DNA of 27,880 bases, taken from positions 13,211-41,090 of the forward strand of contig CAOQYN010000005.1 in the NCBI GenBank assembly GCA_948514425.1. The letters are read 5' to 3'. Positions within the stretch are counted from its first letter, which is position 1; the number at the start of each line of letters is the position of its first letter. The notes beneath the pieces were generated by a model. It saw only the letters and a program-made list of their open reading frames with translations. It did not search any database and was not told the DNA's origin. The position numbers and the translations under genes were made by a program. Source of the stretch: an uncultured Candidatus Saccharibacteria bacterium. Its GTDB lineage: Bacteria > Patescibacteriota > Saccharimonadia > Saccharimonadales > Saccharimonadaceae. This document shows positions 6,455-14,869 of the stretch, one piece after another.

Positions 6455-9439
6455 TCAGCTGGAAGTTTCTTTGCCCATCCTGATTGCTGCTTCATATTTT
6501 TTGATATATTCGGTTTCCTCACGAGATAGTCCACATAGAGGGCAAACAAGGTCATCTAATTGATCAATTAAATCTTTTGATTTGACGATTTTGTATTCTT
6601 TGAATTGCTGGACATTGTAACGAGATTCGCCTGCGACATTTTTTAGAGTTGTATTTTTTTCGATTTCATTTAGGTACTGATAATATACTTGCTGAATTTT
6701 GGCTAATGTTTCAGGGTTCATGTTTTCAAAATTAGGTACTGGAAAGTTATCAATCTCGTACCCTTTGAGATTAAATCCGTCTGTATAGACTTGTTGATAA
6801 AACCAAAATAGTGAGGTCGACAAACAGGCTGCAAGTAGGGTTGCGAATTTTGCGCGATACTCTCGTTCTGCCGAAGTGCCAGTCGTTGTTAATGTTACGA
6901 TATTAAAATATCTTCCACCAGCAGCGCGATAGTAAAATTTTTCCGTTGGTTTTGCAGAAGCATAGTCTTGTACACGTTTTTGGTTTTGAAAAAGTTTTTC
7001 TAATATCTGGATTTCAGAATTGGACCCAACTTTCGGGTATCTGCCAAACTTTTTGTAACGATAAGCTTCGACAAATTCTAGATTATTGATAACTTCCTGT
7101 ATTGTCATGTCGCTTTTGCGTCGTATTTGCCGAGTCATATATAATGCGCGTGTTGGCGTATTGGTCTTTTCACAAAAGATGATTGATGTTCGTACGCATG
7201 CATTATCAAAGATTTGCCGCGGTCGATTAGCAAAAGATGCGATGCGGATAGTTCCACATTTTTGTTCTAATTCGTTTTGTAGTGTCACCATCGTATCGTT
7301 TGATGTTATGGCCATTGGTACGATATAAACTAAATTTCCTCCATTACTTAACATGCTCAGACCGCGTTCAATGAATAAGGCAAAAGTATCAAGTGAACCT
7401 TTGGTGCCAGTCTCTGAATTGGCTGATTGATAGTGCTTCATGAAATACGACTGTTCTTGTTTTGTGAGTGTCGCTCCGTATGGCGGATTTCCAATCACGA
7501 TGTCAAAATTCTTGACACCAAACATCCATTCACTGTCAAACCAATCCGTCTTACGCTGAGCAAAGGGTTGCCATTTTGATAAGTTACGATAGCGAGCTAG
7601 GGCTAGTTCGTGCTGGGTATTTGAAAGCACATTTTGCGCTTCGCTGAATTCAGTTTTCAAGAATTCACGTTCAGTCTTGCCGGCGAGGAAATAGTCGGTT
7701 CTGATCTTTTTGACTGCTTCTACTGAGTTGCCCGTCTCGAACATATTGAAAGGATCGTTTGGGTTTTCGGGTAAAAATTTGAGTGAGTTTGCGGTAACGA
7801 ATTTGAAGTCAAGATTTGGTAGAGGATGAATACCACGATTTGGCTTAGTGTCATCAACTTTTTCTTCGATCATGAGCGTCAAGAAGCAACGCAACTTAGC
7901 GATTTCTGTAGCGATTGGCTGAATATCAACTCCAAAAATACTACGTTGTATAATTCCAAGTTTGCGAATATAGTCATTGTTGCCGTCTTCGAATTTTGCA
8001 CGAATATCTTCTACTAGTTCATGATCGGTTTGTTGCAATAACTGCTTTTTGTACCATCTTTTTCCATCCACATCGACTTGTTGAAGGATGTGAAATACTT
8101 TTTGCAGGATGCCGATTGGGAACGCTCCAGACCCACAAGCTGGGTCCAAAATCTTTAATCGCGACAGGGCGTCAACTATACTCTCGCGCTCCGCATCAGC
8201 CAATGCAAGGTTATCTGTGTTTTCGTATTGTATGATGTTCTGTAGTTTTTCTGCAGACAAGCAAGTCTGGCGTTTGAGGAATGTCAATAATGCCTCGTCA
8301 ACCATATACGCTACAATTTCGCGTGGGGTATAAAAACTGCCTGTTGATTTTCGTGCTGATGCTCCGGTCTCTGGATTAATCTCCGCTAGCAAATTTTCAA
8401 AAATTCTACCTAGCATTTCTGGATCAATTGACAGATCAATATCTGAACTTGTGTTCTCGTCAACCGTAAAGGCATATTGTTCTAAAATCCTGAATAGATC
8501 AATAAACCACTCGTCAGCAATCGTAATACTTGAAGTTATACCAAAAAAATCATTCTCTTGTGGGTTGAATAAACCCCCATTTAAATACGGAACTTGGTTA
8601 AAAGGTGCGCGTTTGAGCTCTGCGGTGCGCTGCTCAAACTCCGTATTCAAACATCCAAAAAATACTCGCTCCAATACGTTGTGATAATATTCTGGATGAC
8701 GGCAAACTGCGTTTGTTGACATCAAACTTTCTGGCATAAGGTTTAGACCGGTGAGGCTTTGTTTTTCTTTCAAAAACCAACAGAAAATAATTCGCCCAAT
8801 TAATCTTGCAGCAAATTCTGGGGCTTCCTGCTGGCAATTTTCTGGCACTGTTAGCTGCGGAGTGTATACTCTATGTGCTCTTCCCTCGCCACGTTCTCCG
8901 CCGACTAGTTTCGTGAATTGCAAGGCAATGGCATGATAAAATTGTTGATTAACGGCTTCGACTGAAAATCTTTCTTTGAGCTCATCTAAGTTTGCCACTG
9001 TACCTTGCTCAAGCAAGAATTTCCTTGGTGTTTTTGTCTTAGCTCGCAGCCCAAGTAGGTAGGAATATCTTTTTGGATCACTTGTTTTGTTTATGAGTTT
9101 GCCATTTTTGATTTCTGGCTTTGATGTAAGGAGGGAAAGTCTCCAAGTTTCATCATCAGTATAAAAGGCAATGAGAGCATTACGAATACGATGCTGCCTT
9201 AAAATCCGAAAGGCTTCTCGCGTAATTTGAAGCTTCCTACGGCTGGATTTTATATCAACATGCACAACGATTACGGCCGTTTGGCAGACTTCACTCACCC
9301 CTAATAGCCGTGCATGATTTAATATGCCCTGCGTGATAATCGGACGCCGCTCTTTTTGGAAGTCCGGAAGTAGTTTAGTAATGAATGCACAAAACGCACG
9401 TTCGTTAAATGCAGTGTCAAATAGATCTGACTTCGTCAT
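6455..9439 (-). CDS. Eco57I-type N6-adenine DNA methyltransferase (class I SAM-dependent; possible type IIG-like)
   Basis: 994 residues. Adds methyl groups to adenine in DNA using SAM. SAM-binding motif I is DPACGSGAF (432-440), catalytic motif IV is NPPY (651-654), and the usual GSFYTPREIVAYMV lead-in is at 367-380. The region from about 700 to 950 should hold target recognition. The N-terminal 170 residues (including VDIK at 61-64) resemble the N-terminal domain of Eco57I/type IIG-like enzymes. The D-x-K could be part of a PD-(D/E)xK nuclease site, but I cannot identify the full triad. The end carries LDDLVCPLCGL, a variant of the family's LDxLVxxLYGL, not a zinc finger. The start overlaps the helicase stop as ATGA, so the two are translated together. 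Confidence 0.9.
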   Translation of the reverse strand: MTKSDLFDTAFNERAFCAFITKLLPDFQKERRPIITQGILNHARLLGVSEVCQTAVIVVHVDIKSSRRKLQITREAFRILRQHRIRNALIAFYTDDETWRLSLLTSKPEIKNGKLINKTSDPKRYSYLLGLRAKTKTPRKFLLEQGTVANLDELKERFSVEAVNQQFYHAIALQFTKLVGGERGEGRAHRVYTPQLTVPENCQQEAPEFAARLIGRIIFCWFLKEKQSLTGLNLMPESLMSTNAVCRHPEYYHNVLERVFFGCLNTEFEQRTAELKRAPFNQVPYLNGGLFNPQENDFFGITSSITIADEWFIDLFRILEQYAFTVDENTSSDIDLSIDPEMLGRIFENLLAEINPETGASARKSTGSFYTPREIVAYMVDEALLTFLKRQTCLSAEKLQNIIQYENTDNLALADAERESIVDALSRLKILDPACGSGAFPIGILQKVFHILQQVDVDGKRWYKKQLLQQTDHELVEDIRAKFEDGNNDYIRKLGIIQRSIFGVDIQPIATEIAKLRCFLTLMIEEKVDDTKPNRGIHPLPNLDFKFVTANSLKFLPENPNDPFNMFETGNSVEAVKKIRTDYFLAGKTEREFLKTEFSEAQNVLSNTQHELALARYRNLSKWQPFAQRKTDWFDSEWMFGVKNFDIVIGNPPYGATLTKQEQSYFMKHYQSANSETGTKGSLDTFALFIERGLSMLSNGGNLVYIVPMAITSNDTMVTLQNELEQKCGTIRIASFANRPRQIFDNACVRTSIIFCEKTNTPTRALYMTRQIRRKSDMTIQEVINNLEFVEAYRYKKFGRYPKVGSNSEIQILEKLFQNQKRVQDYASAKPTEKFYYRAAGGRYFNIVTLTTTGTSAEREYRAKFATLLAACLSTSLFWFYQQVYTDGFNLKGYEIDNFPVPNFENMNPETLAKIQQVYYQYLNEIEKNTTLKNVAGESRYNVQQFKEYKIVKSKDLIDQLDDLVCPLCGLSREETEYIKKYEAAIRMGKETSS

Positions 9440-11922
9440 TTAAAGTCCTCCACAAAAATAATCCCTGGCTTTGCAGTTTCAATTTCTGCAACTTTTTTCT
9501 GGATTGCGTCCAAATACCATTCTGGAATTTGCGTCTTTAACTTACGTATTGCCTTTGCCACGTCGTGAAGATCCATGTGAGCAATGAGTTGCAATTCCGC
9601 TTCGCAGAGATCATCGTATTTTCGTACTGTATCATATAATTTATCTAGATAATTTTGCTCTACTACATGAACCGTACGTAGTGCTTCGATGACGTCTAGT
9701 GCGCGTCCATGATTGCCGAGCATTTTTGGCAACTCGTAAGGCTTTGCTAATTCTGTTTCAAATTTTTGCAAACTTTCAGTATTACTAGCATTCATCGCTA
9801 TGTCATCCTCATCGGCTTGCAAGATTATCAATGCGTTTTCTGGCTCTATGGCTTTTATCGTGTTGTTTTGCGCTAAGCTCATGAAAGCAAAATTATTACC
9901 GCGCCTGATTAACGCAATGCTTTTGATGTTTGGAGTTTTATGGTTCCTGGCAACGCAAGTTCCTTGCGGGATACCTTGCGCTGCTTTGATGAGTGCATGA
10001 TCAGTTTTGATACTGTTATAAAGATTACGATAGACATTATCCCAAGATATATAATCGTCTGAACGCGCCGCTTGGTATTGTCGCTGGAAGAAACTTTCGA
10101 TCTCTTCGTCTTCGGTCAGAATTTTTGTATCGTTGCCAACGACTTGTCCCATCAGGAGCATCTTCAAGCTTGCAATTCCCTTTACATTCACGATGTTTTC
10201 ACCGATGGTGGTTGGAAATAAGTTATATATAATTAGTTCGTCAAACATTCTTTGATCAATGCGATTAATTCTGCCAATCCTTTGGATAACTCGGGTAGGA
10301 TTGTAAGGAATATCATAGTTGATAACAATGCCCGCTCGATGTAAATTGAATCCCTCCGACAATGCGTCGGTTGCTACGATGATATCATAGTCATCTTTGC
10401 GTTCATCTTCTACTAGTGAGGCATCAAAGTTCTGTGTCACGATATGCTTCAGATTTTGGTTGCCCGTACTAGTATATAGTAACGTTCGCGTGAGGCCTTG
10501 CGCGTGCAGTTTTTCTACTATATACTGTGCAGTATCTGCAAAACTTGTGAAGATGACGATCTTACGTTTTGGGTTTTCATGTAACAGTTCACGAATAGTA
10601 GCTGTAACTTGTTGGTGTTTTGGATCAAAATCTAATTCGTTGCCAAACCACGAATGGTGTACTTTTTTAAGCCATGATAAATCCGCTTCTAAATCTTGTA
10701 CGAAGTCACTATGCAGCATGCGCCGCGGTATTGTAAAATGATTATCATCAACGCCATCAAGCTTGTCTAAAGTTTTACTCTTTGAAATCGCGACAAGAGC
10801 GTCATTTTGCCATAAATCTAGACTAGCTTGATGCGCAGCAATCATATTTTCTAGAGTTTTCTTGAACGCATATTGTGAACTCTCAAAACGCAAAACAAAA
10901 AGTCGCTGTGCGAGCTTTGCCATGTTTAGTTGTTGCGTACGATTAAAATTAAAAAGTTTTTCATACTCTGCACAGAACTCGTCTTCGTCTATGAGATATG
11001 TCAGTGGTTTGTATTTTGCTCCAGTAAATTCTCCCGAATTGAGGTTCTCAAGTGTGGCATAATAGCGCTCTGTTAATTTGCCCAGATCATAGGAAATTAC
11101 CTTTGGACCGTGGACGGTTGCAAAGCTGATTTCTTGCTCTGTGAGATCGTTTGCGTAATTCTCTACTTCTATTAAATCAAGTCGTGACCTACGAATAGTA
11201 ACTGGTTCAATGATTTTGCGTAAACGATCCGCTATGATTCGCATTTGCTGTTCAGCTCGAGTAGTTAGCTTCTTGCGACTTACTTTTTCTAGCTGATTAT
11301 ATTCTACAAGTAATTGGCCGAAGCGCAATCCGAGATTATCAACTGTGTTTAAAGTTGCACGGCTGGGGGTTTGGAATAATTTGATGAGAGCATAAATGTC
11401 TTTTGGATGATTGTTGTATGGTGTTGCCGTCACAAGTATGACTTTGTTGGCTTGATGCGAACGTACAATTTGGTGTAGCGTTTGATAGGCTGTTGTATTT
11501 TCATTACGATAACGATGCGCTTCGTCAATTATATATAGTGTTGGCTGTGCGTTTTGCGATTCACGGTGTAGCTCTTCAATTTTTCCGCTACTTACGACTC
11601 GCGCATTCTTTAAGTGCATTTTCTTGATATACTTTTCCCACTGGGTTTTCAAATGCGGTGGGGCAATAACTACGGTTTGCAGTAACGCGAGATTGTAGGC
11701 GATGGCGGTAGCAATGATTGATTTTCCGAGTCCGACGACATCTGCGATGATGACCCCACTGTATTTGTCTAAGCAATCTATGCCTTGTTTGATCGCATCA
11801 AGCTGATAGTTAAAGTCGGCAAATTCGCCTCCGCTGATTTCTCTGGGGGTTGCAATTTTTCTTTTCTCCACGCTGGCATATAATTCTATCAGCGTACGCA
11901 CGAAGAGTTGACTTGGTTTCAC
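9436..11922 (-). CDS. SNF2/SF2 helicase-related protein of a restriction/defence cassette
   Basis: 828-residue ATP-dependent DNA translocase. Motif I is DVVGLGKS (61-68), motif II DEAH (133-136), motif III TATP (165-168), and motif VI QRIGRINR (547-554). The ADVVGLGKS form is typical of helicases encoded next to DNA methyltransferases, and as I recall many relatives carry an N-terminal PLD-type nuclease domain. Here only about 35 residues precede the helicase core, so that domain is absent and no nuclease motif is visible. Starts with GTG 11922, 6 nt after TAAAAT (11934-11929, extended by TGA), with no Shine-Dalgarno; probably leaderless. Overlaps the methyltransferase by 4 bp. The pair recalls the helicase-methylase part of class 1 DISARM, but no drmA, drmB or drmC is present. 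Confidence 0.88.
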   Translation of the reverse strand: MKPSQLFVRTLIELYASVEKRKIATPREISGGEFADFNYQLDAIKQGIDCLDKYSGVIIADVVGLGKSIIATAIAYNLALLQTVVIAPPHLKTQWEKYIKKMHLKNARVVSSGKIEELHRESQNAQPTLYIIDEAHRYRNENTTAYQTLHQIVRSHQANKVILVTATPYNNHPKDIYALIKLFQTPSRATLNTVDNLGLRFGQLLVEYNQLEKVSRKKLTTRAEQQMRIIADRLRKIIEPVTIRRSRLDLIEVENYANDLTEQEISFATVHGPKVISYDLGKLTERYYATLENLNSGEFTGAKYKPLTYLIDEDEFCAEYEKLFNFNRTQQLNMAKLAQRLFVLRFESSQYAFKKTLENMIAAHQASLDLWQNDALVAISKSKTLDKLDGVDDNHFTIPRRMLHSDFVQDLEADLSWLKKVHHSWFGNELDFDPKHQQVTATIRELLHENPKRKIVIFTSFADTAQYIVEKLHAQGLTRTLLYTSTGNQNLKHIVTQNFDASLVEDERKDDYDIIVATDALSEGFNLHRAGIVINYDIPYNPTRVIQRIGRINRIDQRMFDELIIYNLFPTTIGENIVNVKGIASLKMLLMGQVVGNDTKILTEDEEIESFFQRQYQAARSDDYISWDNVYRNLYNSIKTDHALIKAAQGIPQGTCVARNHKTPNIKSIALIRRGNNFAFMSLAQNNTIKAIEPENALIILQADEDDIAMNASNTESLQKFETELAKPYELPKMLGNHGRALDVIEALRTVHVVEQNYLDKLYDTVRKYDDLCEAELQLIAHMDLHDVAKAIRKLKTQIPEWYLDAIQKKVAEIETAKPGIIFVEDFK

Positions 11923-11971
11923 CCTTTTATTTTATCATAGACCTGGGTTTTGCTACGGCCGCGCAAAACTA

Positions 11972-11980
11972 TGTTATAAT
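11972..11980 (+). promoter_or_regulatory. Extended -10 promoter of the pilB-like gene
   Basis: TGTTATAAT (TGn plus TATAAT at 11975-11980), without a clear -35 box. Predicted start near 11987, leaving a leader of about 20 nt with a weak GTGGGA ribosome site before ATG 12006. Divergent from the helicase -10 at 11929-11934. Confidence 0.55.
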
Positions 11981-12005
11981 GTAGACATAAGTATTAAGTG
12001 GGAAT

Positions 12006-13625
12006 ATGGACGAGCAAGAAGTACAACGCAAACGGCGAGAAAATGAGGAGCGTGCAACTCAAGAGCGTGCGCGGATTTTGGGTTTACCGTATCTTGACAC
12101 ACGCGAATTTGAAAATGTAATACCTTTAATTAACAAGTCTGACACGATACCAGTTGAGCAGATGCATAGGGATTTTATTATTCCACTCGAGCAAGGAAAT
12201 AATGAGGAACCTTATCGTTTCATGATCACTAGCCAGACACCAAATAGCCTTCTTTCCAAAATGCGTAGCGAATATTCTAGTGAAGGTTTACATGTGAATT
12301 TTTTCCTCATCTCGGGTTCAGCCTATCAAACTTTTATTCTACGTTACGATCCTCCACAACAAGTTCACTACGATGATATAAAGATCGCGAAAGAAGGTGA
12401 CTCTGAAACTATTGCAGAAGTGAGCAAGACGCTTAATTCTGTTTCGACCGAAAAGGTGTTCAATTTCCTGATTGACCAAGCCGATAAATTACAAGCATCT
12501 GATATTCACATTGAAAACCTGCGCGATAAGATTCGGATTCGTATGCGTGTTGATGGGATTCTTCATCCTGTAGCCGAAATTAGTCGCGATCGTTATCGTA
12601 TTCTTATGGGTGAGTTGTCTGCTCGTGCCGATCTTTCTTCTGCGTCAACTAAACCTCAGTCTGGTCACATGCAGCAAGATATTTATCGTGATGGTTCATC
12701 GCACCTACTAAACATTCGTGTTGAGACTGTTCCGACTATGTATGGTCAAGATGCGGTTTTGCGTTTGTTTAACTTTGATGAGAGTCTATTGAACCTTGAC
12801 TTGTTGGGGCTTTCTGAGGCTGAGCTTGCTACGATCCGAGAAATTATTTCGCATCCTCGTGGATTAGTCTTGATGGTTGGTCCGACTGGTTCTGGTAAAT
12901 CTACGACGCTGTATTCAATTCTTAACGCTTTGAATAATAGTGATCGCAAGATTATCACTTTGGAGGATCCGATTGAGTACGGCATCACTGGCATTACGCA
13001 AATTCCAATCCAGACTAATGATGGTGGTTCGTTTGCTGAAGGTCTGCGTTCGGTCTTGCGTCTTGATCCTGATGTCGTGATGGTGGGCGAGATCCGCGAT
13101 TCTGATACTGCGAAAACTGCAATCCAAGCTTCAATTACTGGTCACCTTGTGCTTTCGTCTTTTCACGCTAATTCTACGGCAGCAGCTTTTGCTCGTATGA
13201 TTGATTTGATCGGCACAAATCCGATTTTTGCTAGTTCAATTCGGATGCTGATTGCGCAGCGGCTCGTACGTAAACTTGCAGATAGCAAAGAATCCTATCT
13301 TGCAGATGCGGCTACTGTGGATTATATCAAGCGCGTATTATATGGTGTTGATGTAAATATTGACCTTGACGGCGATGTAACTCTTTATCGTCCAGTTCCA
13401 ACCGATGATGCACCGTTTGGATATAAGGGGCGCACGGTTTTGATGGAGCAGATGGTGGTGTCTGAGGACATACAGGCGTATTTGCGGGGTGACGTCAAAG
13501 ACGTGAATACGCATATGATTGAGGATTCTGCGAAGGCGAACGGTATGCTTACACTTGAACAAAAGGGTGTATTAGCGGCTTTGAGGGGAGAAACTACGTT
13601 GGAAGAAGTTTCGCGCGTGATTTAG
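12006..13625 (+). CDS. pilB: Type IV pilus assembly / type II secretion ATPase (PilB/GspE family)
   Basis: 539-residue cytoplasmic hexameric ATPase that powers pilus extension or pseudopilus assembly. It has an N-terminal MshEN-like region (about 1-120), Walker A GPTGSGKST (292-300), Asp box LEDPIEY (319-325), Walker B around DPDVVMVGEIRD (354-365) and His box GHLVLSSFHAN (379-389). The tetracysteine zinc motif that usually follows QRLVRKLC is missing: the chain reads AQRLVRKLADSKE, with no Cys there. No other pilus gene is in the window; this copy stands alone on the plus strand between two oppositely oriented blocks. The call as an ATPase of this family is firm; PilB rather than GspE is inferred. 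Confidence 0.9.
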   Translation: MDEQEVQRKRRENEERATQERARILGLPYLDTREFENVIPLINKSDTIPVEQMHRDFIIPLEQGNNEEPYRFMITSQTPNSLLSKMRSEYSSEGLHVNFFLISGSAYQTFILRYDPPQQVHYDDIKIAKEGDSETIAEVSKTLNSVSTEKVFNFLIDQADKLQASDIHIENLRDKIRIRMRVDGILHPVAEISRDRYRILMGELSARADLSSASTKPQSGHMQQDIYRDGSSHLLNIRVETVPTMYGQDAVLRLFNFDESLLNLDLLGLSEAELATIREIISHPRGLVLMVGPTGSGKSTTLYSILNALNNSDRKIITLEDPIEYGITGITQIPIQTNDGGSFAEGLRSVLRLDPDVVMVGEIRDSDTAKTAIQASITGHLVLSSFHANSTAAAFARMIDLIGTNPIFASSIRMLIAQRLVRKLADSKESYLADAATVDYIKRVLYGVDVNIDLDGDVTLYRPVPTDDAPFGYKGRTVLMEQMVVSEDIQAYLRGDVKDVNTHMIEDSAKANGMLTLEQKGVLAALRGETTLEEVSRVI

Positions 13626-13637
13626 GCGTAAATAGTA

Positions 13638-13666
13638 TTGACTTTTTATATTATCTGTGCTATAAT
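13638..13666 (+). promoter_or_regulatory. Promoter of the leader ORF / TetR-like gene
   Basis: TTGACT (13638-13643), 17-nt spacer, TATAAT (13661-13666), extended by TGC. Begins only 13 nt after the pilB-like stop. Confidence 0.75.
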
Positions 13667-13672
13667 AGAGGA

Positions 13673-13702
13673 ATGGAGTGTATTACTTATGAGGAAAAAT
13701 AA
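13673..13702 (+). CDS. Nine-codon leader ORF (MECITYEEK), probably leaderless
   Basis: ATG lies 6 nt after the TATAAT box, where transcription should begin, so this ORF would sit at the very 5' end of the message. Its TAA stop overlaps the next ATG as TAATG. The GAGGAAA inside it doubles as the Shine-Dalgarno of the next gene. The layout is visible in the sequence; that the peptide is made, and that its translation controls the downstream gene, is inference. Confidence 0.4.
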   Translation: MECITYEEK

Positions 13703-14280
13703 TGACAATAGACGCGGTTGCAATCAAACAACCCAAACACACAGCGAGTAAACTTAGCCAAGGAGCTAAAAATACTTCACATAAATTATATGTTAGCAAT
13801 GAAAAGCGAATTAATGCTGCACTTTGTAAAAATATAGCACGAAGACGTACGGATGTGGACGTAAAAGAAATCTATACTGACGCCAAAATTACATCACCTA
13901 CTTTTTATCTTCATCATCGTAGCGTACAAGAAGCAAGAGTGAGCTACGAGGTGAGCTTGGAGCGCGAGTTGCGAGCGCGCATGCCTCATAATCCAAAGCG
14001 CGAAATCGTCTACACTATTCTGACGAGTCATATCGCTAAGAATCGGGGGTATTTTCTAGCTACAGCTAAAGGTTGTGATCATTATTTACTGGATAAGATA
14101 ATTACCTCTTACCGCATAAATCTCGTAGGTAGTAAGATTGATGATCGGGTATTTCGGTACTACGTCGGAGCGATAATTGTGGCGATTAATTGCTGGCTCA
14201 AATTTGACGGAGTAACGGACGAGACAACAAAGACATGTTGCAAGCGACTACTCAGAATTCGTCCGATGAAATGGGAGTGA
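13702..14280 (+). CDS. TetR/AcrR-like transcriptional regulator (divergent)
   Basis: 192 residues. About residues 34-75 fit the TetR DNA-binding fold: KRINAAL for helix 1, then VKEIYTDAKITSPTFYLHHRS, which matches the TetR pattern of an HTH ending in TFYxHF. The rest is helical, without recognisable ligand-site motifs. The first 30 residues are polar and basic and probably disordered. Start at ATG 13702 is supported by GAGGAAA 7 nt upstream. It overlaps the leader ORF by one base. It ends at 14280 directly against the convergent gene at 14281, with no spacer and no terminator. Targets are unknown. The TetR assignment is by pattern only. Confidence 0.7.
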   Translation: MTIDAVAIKQPKHTASKLSQGAKNTSHKLYVSNEKRINAALCKNIARRRTDVDVKEIYTDAKITSPTFYLHHRSVQEARVSYEVSLERELRARMPHNPKREIVYTILTSHIAKNRGYFLATAKGCDHYLLDKIITSYRINLVGSKIDDRVFRYYVGAIIVAINCWLKFDGVTDETTKTCCKRLLRIRPMKWE

Positions 14281-14700
14281 TTAGAAGGCCTCGCGCCAGA
14301 GAATATCTCCGTCTGAATTTGCTAAGGTTGCGCTGGCATTCGCTAAGTAGAAAATTTGAAAATCAGGATTGTCGAGGGTGTATCCAGCCTCTTCAGCCCA
14401 GTCAAATTCGTCGAGTATGACTTGTTTTGCACCAAGATTGTTGCTATCATCAATCATGTCGCAGTTGATGCGTAACCAGTTTTGGCCATCATATGCCACG
14501 ATGCAGGCGTGGTGGTTTGCAGCTAACTGCTGAGAAACGGATTTATGTCTGAGTGTCAGAGCATAAATCCTCCCGTCGTAGAGGACGGGATCGCCAAATG
14601 GGCGACAGCTCGGGCGATCTCCATCAATTGTAGAAAGATAATTAACTGGCTCACCGTTCATGGTGGCGCGATGTTTGAGAAAATCAAAAGCTTTGTTCAT
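14281..14700 (-). CDS. Pyridoxamine 5'-phosphate oxidase family protein (FMN-binding split barrel)
   Basis: 139 residues, one split-barrel domain. The pattern YLSTIDGDRPSCRPFG, then DGRIYALTLRHKSVSQQL and YDGQNWLRI, is typical of small flavin-reductase-like PNPOx proteins. In these the function ranges from flavin or F420 reduction to heme handling, so no substrate can be given. The gene lies 56 nt downstream of tRNA-Arg(UCG) on the same strand and may be co-transcribed with it; a TATAAT at 14722-14717 could also serve it. No Shine-Dalgarno is visible. Its stop codon abuts the stop of the convergent regulator. Confidence 0.85.
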   Translation of the reverse strand: MNKAFDFLKHRATMNGEPVNYLSTIDGDRPSCRPFGDPVLYDGRIYALTLRHKSVSQQLAANHHACIVAYDGQNWLRINCDMIDDSNNLGAKQVILDEFDWAEEAGYTLDNPDFQIFYLANASATLANSDGDILWREAF

Positions 14701-14756
14701 GATGAAATTGGTTCTAATTATAATATGTTGTTTGTCAAAAGGTAGGGGTGTTATAT

Positions 14757-14833
14757 TGGTACACCGGATAGGATTCGAACCTACGACCCTCTGTTCCGAA
14801 GACAGATGCTCTAATCCACTGAGCTACCGGTGC
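14757..14833 (-). tRNA. tRNA-Arg (anticodon UCG)
   Basis: Full cloverleaf of 77 nt including an encoded CCA end (14757-14759). Anticodon stem TCTGT/ACAGA with loop CTTCGGA gives anticodon UCG (Arg, CGA). The T arm has GGTTCGAATCC. The first acceptor pair is G1-U72. Confidence 0.95.
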
Positions 14834-14841
14834 ATAGATAT

Positions 14842-14869
14842 ATTATACCACAGAGATACATCTCTATGG
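14842..14869 (-). promoter_or_regulatory. tRNA -10 box next to a hairpin at the lysozyme stop
   Basis: TATAAT (14847-14842) ends 8 nt before the mature tRNA 5' end, so the transcript would have almost no 5' leader. Just upstream, 14848-14869 can form a hairpin of about 10 bp with one mismatch and a tight loop, which includes the GH25 stop codon. No T-run, so it is not a standard terminator. Confidence 0.45.

Noticed and set aside
6490..6560. Zinc finger at the methyltransferase C-terminus (CPLCG)
   Set aside because: Only one Cys pair; the segment is a variant of the conserved LDxLVxxLYGL motif of this methylase family.
564..11922. A complete DISARM or BREX system
   Set aside because: No DrmA, DrmB (DUF1998), DrmC, PglZ, BrxC or BrxL-like protein is present; the two helicase loci are separated by peptidase, Nudix and secreted-protein genes.
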